This document shows, in pieces, positions 7,797 through 15,131 of a stretch of 19,651 nucleotides of DNA. The DNA comes from Discostella pseudostelligera. Its lineage: Eukaryota > Bacillariophyta > Thalassiosirophyceae > Thalassiosirales > Thalassiosiraceae. A program made the position numbers and the translations under genes. The stretch spans positions 1-19,651 of the forward strand of contig JALLBK010000164.1 of the NCBI GenBank assembly GCA_036940085.1. Direction: 5' to 3'. Within the stretch, counting starts at the first letter, position 1. The number at the start of each line of letters is the position of its first letter. The notes under the pieces are model-generated. The model was not told where the DNA came from and made no database searches. It saw only the letters and a program-made list of their open reading frames with translations.

Positions 7797-9968
7797 ATGA
7801 CGTCGCGTCGGTGCACCCACATGCACATGGACAACATCAACTCCAGCTCGAGACGTCGGCGCATCAACAACAGCAGCAGCAGCATCGCCAGCACCGTCTT
7901 CAGTCGCAGGAGCCAAACACAATCCAACAAATTGATACCAATGGTAGTGATCAAGAATATCTGCACTTGGACCATCATCTTGTGTGCCATTCATTATGTA
8001 CATCATTACTCGAGATTGCTTGACCATCACCACAACATTCCACATCCTGTGGCTGTGCACGCATTTAATGAGTATTGGACATGGAGAACACGGCACACTG
8101 CAATGACATCGTTGCAATCATCTCTAGGCACGAGACAGGGCTTTGGAGCACATCATCTGCGAAGAACGTCTACTTCCCTTACAACCAAATTCATCCATCC
8201 TGATTTATTGCATCCATGTAACAGAAACAACTTGGTGATGAAGCGTGTGAAGAAAGCTCCATTTCCAATACCCACGAGATCTTCTTCATTATGCAAAAAA
8301 TCATTGCTAATTACTTGTCAGTCAACAATCAGTGATGAAACTGCTCAGGCAGAGTCGATGGTTGCAACAATCGATAGTACTACTACACTACCTCCAATAA
8401 TCAATGATTTCAATGGTGTGAATGGACATTCCAAGCTTGATCTAATCAGTTTCAACAATGAACAAAGTGATAACAACCAACAAAATCAAAAATTACTACT
8501 ACTGGACGACGAAACTATTCCATCACCCGATATTCCCACACTCACAGCAAATGGGGGGTACACACACACCTCCTCCTCTAAGGCAAAAATATCCGCTGCC
8601 AACAAGGGTAAGGTTCCATGGAACAAGGGTCAATCCCGTTCCGACGAAGTCAAAGCTCGTATATCCGAGGGTGTACTACGTCGCAATCGAGAGAAATTCT
8701 TGGCACAATTAGCCCAGGAGGGGATTACCGAAGAACAGTACAATGAACAGAAGAAGGCCGAACGACGTAAAAAGGATGCCGAACGACGTGCACGACGTAC
8801 AGCCAAGGGGGGATATAAGCCTACTGAGGAGACGAAACAGAAAATATCCAGCGTGTTGAAGGAACGGTATTCCTCGGGGGAGATGAAGCGTGCTCCTCGG
8901 GATCCGAGTACGATACGACGAGGATTTCAACATACCGAGGAAACCAAGGCTAAGATTCGTGAATCACTGAAACGGAAGTGGGCCGAGGATACAGAGTATA
9001 GGGCGTTGATGACAAATAAGACAATAGCTTCTGGAAATGTGGGAAGTTCGGTACGAAAGCGAATAGCCGAAACACTCAAAAAGCGATGGGAGGATCCTGA
9101 ATTCCGTAATAAAATGATGGAGTCATTTGCCAATCGAAAGTCCGACTCTTCTCGTTCGAAGCAAATATCGCATCGACAACGGATAAGTGCCGCTATGAAA
9201 AAGAAATGGATGGATGAGGAATATAGACAACGAGCTACCGAGGGTATGGCCAAGGTGAGGGGAAGCACTGCTAACAATAATGTAGTGAAAGCGGTGATGC
9301 CAATCCAACCAAAGATTCCAAGGGAGCGACGAACAATGGACACTAGTGACACTGATGGCTTAGGAGGCGGTGTTTTTGTGCAACCATTGGAACCATTACT
9401 ACCGATAGAGAAACAGACTCCAATAATTGACCGTTCATTGCCTCCGATGAAGGGCAATGTGGTTGCAAAGAGGCCGTCTAATCCAACAACGAAGAAGGTG
9501 GGTTCGACCAAACGAAAATTCAAATCAAGTGTCAATATCAGTGGCAGCAGCAGTAGAATTGAGGCAGTGAAGCCAATAACAATCTCTACTACTACGTCCT
9601 CCACGGAGAAATCATCAATGAAGACGGAACCAGACTTACAACAGCCGAAACGACGGGTAGAAGAAAATGATCACGAACAACATGCCGACGGATGTATCTC
9701 ACGAATGCGAGAAGAACGACGAGATTTATATGACTTGTTGTACGGCGATGAAGATGAGGATGAAAATGAGGATCATCGCCATCATAGTATCAAAATGGGA
9801 AAGGGGGGTAGTAGCAGGACGAATACCAATGGCGAGTCGACTCAATTTTCATCGGGTATGATTGCCGGTGTATCTTCAAATACCGTGGCGGCATTGTTCG
9901 GGGATGACGATGACTTGGATGACTTTGATCCGTATGGATTGCATGATACTTCGCCTTCTCCTCTTTGA
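7797..9968 (+). CDS. NUMOD3-repeat DNA-binding-like protein, possibly plastid-targeted
   Basis: Intronless, 723 aa. The N-terminus (1-48) is Arg/Ser/Asn-rich; a hydrophobic segment follows from Met49 (VVIKNICTWTIILCAIHYV) and then AVHAFNEYW (about 86-94), which resembles a plastid AFAP-type cleavage motif after a signal anchor. The true start may be Met49. Residues 261-487 hold about five helical NUMOD3-like units: SKAKISAANKGKVPWNKGQS (261-280), ETKQKISSVLKERY, HTEETKAKIRESLKRKWAED, VRKRIAETLKKRWEDPEFR and HRQRISAAMKKKWMDEEYR. NUMOD3 is a modular DNA-binding motif first described in homing endonucleases. No GIY-YIG or HNH nuclease motif is visible, so it is probably a DNA- or RNA-binding protein rather than a nuclease. 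A lysine-rich coil (311-336) lies between units, and the C-terminus is acidic (DEDEDENED; FGDDDDLDDFDPYG). Confidence 0.75.
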   Translation: MTSRRCTHMHMDNINSSSRRRRINNSSSSIASTVFSRRSQTQSNKLIPMVVIKNICTWTIILCAIHYVHHYSRLLDHHHNIPHPVAVHAFNEYWTWRTRHTAMTSLQSSLGTRQGFGAHHLRRTSTSLTTKFIHPDLLHPCNRNNLVMKRVKKAPFPIPTRSSSLCKKSLLITCQSTISDETAQAESMVATIDSTTTLPPIINDFNGVNGHSKLDLISFNNEQSDNNQQNQKLLLLDDETIPSPDIPTLTANGGYTHTSSSKAKISAANKGKVPWNKGQSRSDEVKARISEGVLRRNREKFLAQLAQEGITEEQYNEQKKAERRKKDAERRARRTAKGGYKPTEETKQKISSVLKERYSSGEMKRAPRDPSTIRRGFQHTEETKAKIRESLKRKWAEDTEYRALMTNKTIASGNVGSSVRKRIAETLKKRWEDPEFRNKMMESFANRKSDSSRSKQISHRQRISAAMKKKWMDEEYRQRATEGMAKVRGSTANNNVVKAVMPIQPKIPRERRTMDTSDTDGLGGGVFVQPLEPLLPIEKQTPIIDRSLPPMKGNVVAKRPSNPTTKKVGSTKRKFKSSVNISGSSSRIEAVKPITISTTTSSTEKSSMKTEPDLQQPKRRVEENDHEQHADGCISRMREERRDLYDLLYGDEDEDENEDHRHHSIKMGKGGSSRTNTNGESTQFSSGMIAGVSSNTVAALFGDDDDLDDFDPYGLHDTSPSPL

Positions 9969-10173
9969 AATGAGACTAATAATAACATGTTGGATTCTCC
10001 TATTCTCAAACCGCCCTTTTGTTTCTATACAGTACAGGATTAAACTTACAAATCACCTATCTATCTATCTATTATTGATGCTATTTCATTTCAAGATGGG
10101 GTCGCTGAAACACCAAACCCTCTAAAACTGGTTAGTCAATACATGCAAACAGACAATCAACGCCCACTTGTGC
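9969..10173. other. Convergent 3' region with CTAT microsatellite
   Basis: About 205 bp between the NUMOD3 gene (+) and DOMON gene 1 (-). It includes a short CTAT tandem repeat near 10055-10073. Nothing else was recognised. Confidence 0.45.
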
Positions 10174-11240
10174 TTAGAATTTGATCAATACCAGTGCAAC
10201 AGATGCCAAACTCATTTTGTAAATGGAACGTCCGATGGAGGCGCTGCTCTTGTCAGTGGAGGTGGGTTGAAACTCCATTGGGGCAGCCGTGGTGGCTGGG
10301 TTTGTTTCTTCGTTGGAAGGCGGTGTTGCTGTGGCTGGAGGAATTAAACCGAGATGCAATAATGTCAGAAAGTACGCAGGATTTAAGAACCATTCATAAA
10401 CAACGTAATATCACATAAAACAAATGTCTCACCTTCGATGCTAAATGTTGTGGACGCAGTCAACGTTGATGTTGCACCAGTAACAGTGGCATCCGAAGTT
10501 GTAGTAGCATTACTTGGTGTCTCCAAATCCAGCGTAAACGCACCCTCTCCTGCCGAATGATACGCCAATTCACTACTTTCTCCCAGCGCGAACAGAAATG
10601 TATTATCCCCATTCGCCACGATCGGAAGTTCCTCCTCTTCATACAAAAACTTGGCAAATTCCATGTATGGCGTTCCATCCTCATCTTGGCCGATAGTTGT
10701 ATAGAGTAACGTTTGTTTGTCGTCCGACATGCGCTCGACATATCCATCCATCAACCAATATTTCTCAACAGTGCCCGAGTCGGGAAGACCGACAATTCCC
10801 ACACTATCACTCATTTCACCATCGGGAGAGATACCAAAGCCAATATATCCACCGGTACTACCATCGTTACGTTCGAGCTTTCCACAGAGAAGGCCGATTC
10901 GACTATCCCCCTCGGGTGCTAATGCCACAGAATGATAGAAGGTAAGTTGATCCATGTTTAATTGTGTCGGTGTGTCAGAATATTCCGGACAGACCATCCA
11001 TGATTCCATCTCCACCGACGATACTCCTCCTCCCGGGTTAGTAGACATCGTCGCGCCTGTAGCAGTAGTCGCCGAGGCATCAACCATGGAACTTTCATTG
11101 GGAGCATAGGTGGGATAATAGGTTGGTGAAGATTGAAGTTCACGATGTTTATCATTACCATCGGCTGCGGCACCGATGGACATGATGACGGCTCCAAGGC
11201 CAAAGAGGAAGGTAGAGGTGGTGGCGGAGGAGAACTTCAT
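10174..11240 (-). CDS. Secreted GPI-type DOMON-domain protein, gene 1 (2 exons)
   Basis: Exon 1 is 11240-10433 and exon 2 is 10334-10174; the intron is 98 bp (GTGAG donor at 10432, TCCTCCAG acceptor ending at 10335), spliced in phase as GAA G|CC. Product 322 aa. Signal peptide about 1-26 (MKFSSATTSTFLFGLGAVIM...), RELQ at 33-36 (RxL motif), a Tyr/Pro/Ser/Thr linker (37-78), then a DOMON-like beta-sandwich at about 80-240: WMVCPEYSD, SRIGLLCGKLER, GGYIGFGISPDGEM, then EKYWLMDGYVE, then YMEFAKFLYEEEELPI and ELAYHSAGEGAFTLDLE. DOMON domains bind haem b or sugars. Met143 and His228 sit where haem ligands occur in cytochrome DOMONs (inference). Cys84 and Cys119 may pair. Exon 2 gives a Thr/Pro stalk and a hydrophobic end (YKMSLASVALVLIKF) suited to GPI attachment. 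It is the DOMON-side parent type of the chimeric gene at 12282-13491. Confidence 0.82.
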
Positions 11241-12281
11241 TGTTGATGTTGTTGGGATTCGATCGGGAGGAGAAGTTTATGTTTATGTTGTGAAAGGTTG
11301 TGGAGTTGGGAAGAGGTAGAGGTAGAGTGGATCTCTCGAGCACAGCAGCGAAATGATTGAATGCAGCTAATGACCAGCCGATTCGTTTCTATGAGCTTCT
11401 TTTCGCTTGGCAGTCGCGCGGATTGTCTACCAAACCCGGCCACATCATCATCAATCATCATGGTCGCCAAACATTCATGCAGACTGCCGATATCTCTAGA
11501 GATAGGTACCATGAGAGATGCCAATGAAGCAATGGATTTTGTGAGTTTCGTATGTGGTGGCAAATGAGGCTTCTCTAGTCATAATCATATCAATTCCTAC
11601 ATATGTGAGGGGTAGATTGACAAGAGTGTTCGAGAAAACAAAATAAATACCAACTCCTACGTAGCTCGTGGCTGCTGTGTAGTCATAATGATGTTGTACT
11701 AATTAAATTCGAGCAAAGAAGAAACATTGGCATCGCTCGAGCCAATACGATAATTGCGCTGCCTCGGTAGCACATCCTGCCTTGCGATGATGCATACGAT
11801 AATATGATTATCGACCTCTATCGACTTATGCTAGGCCTATGGATGGTGTGGTATCCTAGATAGCATCTGATACTCCAGCTCGTTCCGGGTATCTAATAAT
11901 ATGCAGTGGTAGGAAGGATTAGAGTGAGCATCTCAAACTTCTTCTCGGAACACGCAGATAGCAATCTCTGTAAGAAGAGAGGGTGGAGACGGTGCATTTC
12001 ATTTTCACACTCAAGCAACGCAGAAATTACTGACGTTGTGGTTGCAATCCAATAAACACTTGCATGTGATGCGATCACTCTCTCTCGAGAGAGGGAAAGT
12101 CATGTATCGAATATCTTAGTTCAAAGTCTGCGTTATGAGTCACCTAAACAATTATTCCTACTCGTTCTCGCAGTATTCTTTATGAAACAGATCCACCGAG
12201 AGGTTGACCTAAACAATAAGTGAAATTTGATACACCAACGCCCTCAACCACACACATCACGCTCTCTACTCTCTAACTTTC
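11241..12281. other. Intergenic: promoter of DOMON gene 1 and 3' flank of chimeric gene
   Basis: About 1 kb with no convincing gene. Short open frames on both strands have no domain and are not conserved in the duplicate at 13492-14429. Well-conserved blocks shared with that copy include the stretch next to the stop (about 12183-12275), one at 12055-12080 and one around 11826-11900. Near 12080-12093 there is a 14-bp perfect palindrome centred on TCGA. Close to the ATG at 11240 the 5' leader is rich in AAACATAAACTTCTCC-like sequence, also shared. Confidence 0.5.
12080..12093. repeat. Palindrome in 3' flank, copy 1
   Basis: CTCTCTCGAGAGAG is a perfect 14-bp inverted repeat about 190 nt downstream of the stop of the minus-strand chimeric gene. 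The matching place in copy 2 (14234-14245) has a different but also perfect palindrome. It could form a small hairpin in a 3' UTR or be a dyad protein-binding site. Confidence 0.45.
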
Positions 12282-13491
12282 TTATGCCACGACAAGTGCA
12301 GATAGGGCCGCAACAACTGCCATACAACTGATTGTGTTCAATGAAGATGCACCATTGCTTTCCATGTTGGTAGCACTCTCTTCGAGAGCAGGAGGTCCAG
12401 GCTTTTCAGTCTCGGCTGCCGCCGTAGTTGTCAAAACTGACTCCTCGGTAGGTCCAGTGGTCGACACTTCTTCATCGATGGTCACCTCTCCCGATGTGGT
12501 AGTGGATTCAGTTGCCTCAGTACTGGACGATTCAGCCTCTACTGTTGCACTGGTAGAGGAGCCAGTTGGTCCAGTACTGGACGATTCTACTTCTACAGTT
12601 GCACTGTTAGTGGAGTTAGTTGCTTCAGTAGTGGACACGCCTTCAGTTGCAGGAGTAGTTGATGTGTCATCCAATTGTGTTGTTGTGGCTGGAGGAAATG
12701 AACCCAAGAATGTAATAACGTCAGAAAGTGCGTAGGATTTAAGAACCATTCATAAACAACGTAATATCATATAAAACGAATATCTCACCTTCGATGTTCA
12801 ATGTTGTGGACGCAGTCAACGTTGATGTTGCACCAGTAACAGTGGCATCCGAAGTTGTAGTAGCATTACTTGGTGTCTCCAAATCCAGCGTAAACGCACC
12901 CTCTCCTGCCGAATGATACGCCAATTCACTACTTTCTCCCAGCGCGAACAGAAATGTATTATCCCCATTCGCCACGATCGGAAGTTCCTCCTCTTCATAC
13001 AAAAACTTGGCAAATTCCATGTATGGCGTTCCATCCTCATCTTGGCCGATAGTTGTATAGAGTAACGTTTGTTTGTCGTCCGACATGCGCTCGACATATC
13101 CATCCATCAACCAATATTTCTCAACAGAGCCCGAGTCGGGTAGACCAATAATTCCCATACTATCACTCATCTTGCCTTTGGGGGAGATACCAAAGCTAAT
13201 ATATCCACCGGTACTACCATCGTTACGTTCGAGCTTTCCACAGAGGAGGCCAATTCGACTATCCCCCTCGGGAGCTAATGCCACAGAATGATAGAAGGTA
13301 AGTTGATCCTTGTTCAATTGTGTTGATGTGTCAGAATATTCCGGACAGACCATCCATGCTTCTAACGCTGCCGACGACGTCGATTGAAGTCCACGATGTT
13401 TATCATGAGCATCGGCGGCGGCGCCGATTGACATGATGACGGCTCCAATGCCAAAGAGGAAGGCAGAGGTGGTGGCGGAGGAGAACTTCAT
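12282..13491 (-). CDS. Chimeric secreted DOMON protein with mucin-like GPI stalk (gene 2)
   Basis: Exon 1 is 13491-12789 and exon 2 is 12688-12282; the intron is 100 bp (GTGAG donor at 12788, TCCTCCAG acceptor ending at 12689), in phase GAA G|CC. Product 369 aa. The ATG at 13491 is chosen because it begins the same signal peptide (MKFSSATTSAFLFGIGAVIM) as gene 1, although the frame is open upstream to 13653. HRGLQ (32-36) has the RxL motif. The DOMON-like domain (about 46-205) nearly equals that of gene 1 but lacks its long linker; Met108 and His193 are the candidate haem ligands. The remainder is a Ser/Thr/Glu stalk with repeated ATVEVESSST/ATVEAESSSTEATES units and ends MESNGASS plus a hydrophobic segment (ISCMAVVAALSALVVA), a GPI-type signal. 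From 12676 downward exon 2 matches the 3' part of the gene at 14430-15131, not DOMON gene 1. Confidence 0.85.
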
Positions 13492-14429
13492 TGTTGCTGT
13501 TGTTGTTGGGATTCGATCGGGATGAAGGAGAAGTTTATGTTTATGTTGTGAAAGTGAAAGGTTGCGGCATTTGGTAGAAGAAGAGTCGGCGTGGCTCGGA
13601 TTGTCTACCATACCAAACATCATGACCACATCATCATCATGGTCGCCAAACAATAAACAATATCATGATCATGCCGATTGCCGAAGCGATTGAGAGATTA
13701 AGCGAAGCGATGTTTCGTATGATGTGGTGGCAAATGAGGCTTCTTTATGCCATAATCATATGAATTCCTAAATATCTGAGGGGTAGTATGATAAGAGTGT
13801 TGCGAGAAAACAAAATAAGTACTAAGTCCTACGTGGCTGCTGCGTCATCATGGTGTACTACAGTGTACTGCTTAGAAGAGCACGAGCGAAGACCAAATCC
13901 AAATCATCGATCCCGATGTCCTGCCTCGTAGCGATGATCTGCATCGATAATCGACCTCCATCGACTTATGCAAGGCCTATGGATGGTGTGGTATCGTAGA
14001 TAGCATCTGATACTCCAGCTCGTTCCGGATATCTAATAATATTATGCGGTGGTTCGGCGGCAAGAAAGATTAGAGTGAGCATCAATCTTCTTCTCGAACG
14101 ACGTATCAATTCTCTGACAGAGGAGATGATGATGGAGGTGATGCAATTTCATTGTCACATTTAAGCAGAGCAGAAGTTACTAACGTTGTGGATGCAATCG
14201 AATAAACACTTGCATGTGATGCGATCACTCTCTCTCGCGCGCGAGGGGAAGTCACAAGTCATGCATCAAACATAATATTAGTCTGAGTTGCGAGTCACCT
14301 AAACAACTACTCCTACTCGTTATCGCAGTATTTTCTATGAAACAGATCCACTGAGAGGTTGACCTAAACAATAAGTAAAATTTGATACACCAACGCCCTC
14401 AACCACACACATCACGCTCTCTATCTTTC
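13492..14429. other. Intergenic: promoter of chimeric gene and 3' flank of gene 3
   Basis: The duplicate of 11241-12281, with many substitutions and indels. No gene recognised. Conserved blocks correspond to those in copy 1 (for example 14328-14420, next to the gene 3 stop, and 13966-14040). The 3'-flank palindrome is at 14234-14245. Confidence 0.5.
14234..14245. repeat. Palindrome in 3' flank, copy 2
   Basis: CTCGCGCGCGAG is a perfect 12-bp palindrome about 185 nt downstream of the stop of the minus-strand gene 3. It occupies the same place as the CTCTCTCGAGAGAG palindrome in copy 1. The sequence has changed while the symmetry remains. Confidence 0.45.
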
Positions 14430-15131
14430 TTATGCCATGACGAGTGCCGATAGGGCAGCAACAACTGCCATACAACTGATTGTGTTCAATGAAGACGCAC
14501 CATTGCTTTCCATGTTGGCAGCACTCACTTCGAGAGCAGGAGGTCCAGGCTTTTCAGTCTCAGCTGCAACCGTAGTGGTCGAAACTGACGCCTCGGTTGC
14601 TACAGTGGTCGACACTTCTTCATCGATGGTCACCTCTCCCGATGTGGTAGTGGATTCAGTTGCCTCAGTACTGGACGATTCAGCCTCTACTGTCGCACTG
14701 GTAGAGGAGCCAGTTGCTTCAGTACTGGACGATTCTACTTCTACCGTTGCATCAGTGGTGGATCCAGTTGGTCCAGTACTGGTACTGGACACTCCATCAG
14801 TTGCTCCAGTAGTGGACACGCCTTCAGTTGCAGGAGTAGTTGACGTCTCCTCCACTCGACTGCCGGCGAAACCATCATCGTCATCGGCACCATCATCATC
14901 AGCGCCATCGTCATCGGCACCATCATCATCAGCACCGTCATCGTCATCGGCGCCATCATCGTCATTGGGACCGTAGGGGTAGGGGTACGGGTAGGGGTAA
15001 GGGGGAGGTCCCCATTGCAGGCCGCGGGAAGAACTACGCAAGCCGCCAGATTCACCGGCGGCAGTGCTCTGTTCGGCAAGGGCACTGCGGATGGCAATGG
15101 CAGATAGGAAGATGGCAAGAGTGAACTTCAT
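14430..15131 (-). CDS. Secreted acidic, Ser/Thr-rich GPI-type protein with PY and DDDGA repeats (gene 3)
   Basis: Intronless, 233 aa, started at the ATG at 15131 because it opens a clear signal peptide (MKFTLAIFLSAIAIRSALA). RGLQ at 36-39 carries the RxL motif seen in the two DOMON neighbours. Next comes GPPPYPYPYPYPYGP (41-55), then five acidic units of DDDGA/DDDDGA type (57-87), then a mucin-like Ser/Thr/Glu region (95-190) with repeated ATVEVESSSTEAT motifs, a KPGPP spacer, and NGASS followed by a hydrophobic terminus (ISCMAVVAALSALVMA), a GPI-anchor signal. No enzyme domain. Known: highly acidic, Ser-rich secreted proteins are typical of diatom cell-wall and silica-associated fractions. 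Inference: a wall or adhesion protein. From residue about 95 onward it is nearly the same as the tail of the chimeric gene 2. Confidence 0.78.
   Translation of the reverse strand: MKFTLAIFLSAIAIRSALAEQSTAAGESGGLRSSSRGLQWGPPPYPYPYPYPYGPNDDDGADDDDGADDDGADDDGADDDGADDDDGFAGSRVEETSTTPATEGVSTTGATDGVSSTSTGPTGSTTDATVEVESSSTEATGSSTSATVEAESSSTEATESTTTSGEVTIDEEVSTTVATEASVSTTTVAAETEKPGPPALEVSAANMESNGASSLNTISCMAVVAALSALVMA
14869..15003 (-). repeat. Coding tandem repeats: Asp-rich units and Pro-Tyr units
   Basis: Inside gene 3. About 14869-14968 is a degenerate trinucleotide array (GAT/GAC with GGC/GGT and GCC/GCT) giving DDDGA units. About 14970-15003 holds a six-base repeat (CCCTAC/CCGTAC type) giving Pro-Tyr units. 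Such arrays change length by slippage, so copy number may differ between strains. Confidence 0.7.

Larger units (their letters stand above)
10323..12676. repeat. Tandem duplication, copy 1
   Basis: This segment is directly repeated at 12677-14857. In minus-strand order it holds the Ser/Thr tail exon of the chimeric gene, its 3' flank, the promoter of DOMON gene 1, DOMON exon 1, its intron and the first 12 nt of exon 2. Anchors (copy 1 to copy 2): 10323 to 12677, 10444 to 12800, 11240 to 13491, 12282 to 14430 and 12660 to 14841. The changing offset reflects small indels, chiefly about 100 bp of linker present only in DOMON gene 1. Intergenic parts are clearly diverged, so the duplication is not very recent. 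Confidence 0.85.
12677..14857. repeat. Tandem duplication, copy 2
   Basis: Second copy of the segment at 10323-12676, directly abutting it in the same orientation. Its left edge is the start of DOMON exon 2 homology (GTGTTG at 12677, matching 10323) and its right edge is where similarity of the Ser/Thr tail stops in the gene at 14430-15131 (about 14857). It contains DOMON exon 1 of gene 2, its promoter, the intergenic region and the tail of gene 3. Confidence 0.85.

Noticed and set aside
8927..9604. 225-codon minus-strand open frame with many hydrophobic residues
   Set aside because: Antisense of the NUMOD3 repeats; the sense frame has repeated, recognisable units.
10055..10073. CTAT repeat considered as part of a larger satellite
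   Set aside because: Only a few units; an ordinary microsatellite.
11237..11563. Minus-strand open frame ending just before DOMON gene 1, and the upstream extension 13492-13653 of gene 2
   Set aside because: Both cover the 5' leader. The two copies do not keep a common frame, while the ATGs at 11240 and 13491 begin matching signal peptides.
12334..12735. 133-codon plus-strand open frame, with a similar one at 14437-14976
   Set aside because: Antisense of the Ser/Thr stalk exons; kept open by composition (Ser/Thr/Glu codons read backwards), and conserved only because the exon was duplicated.
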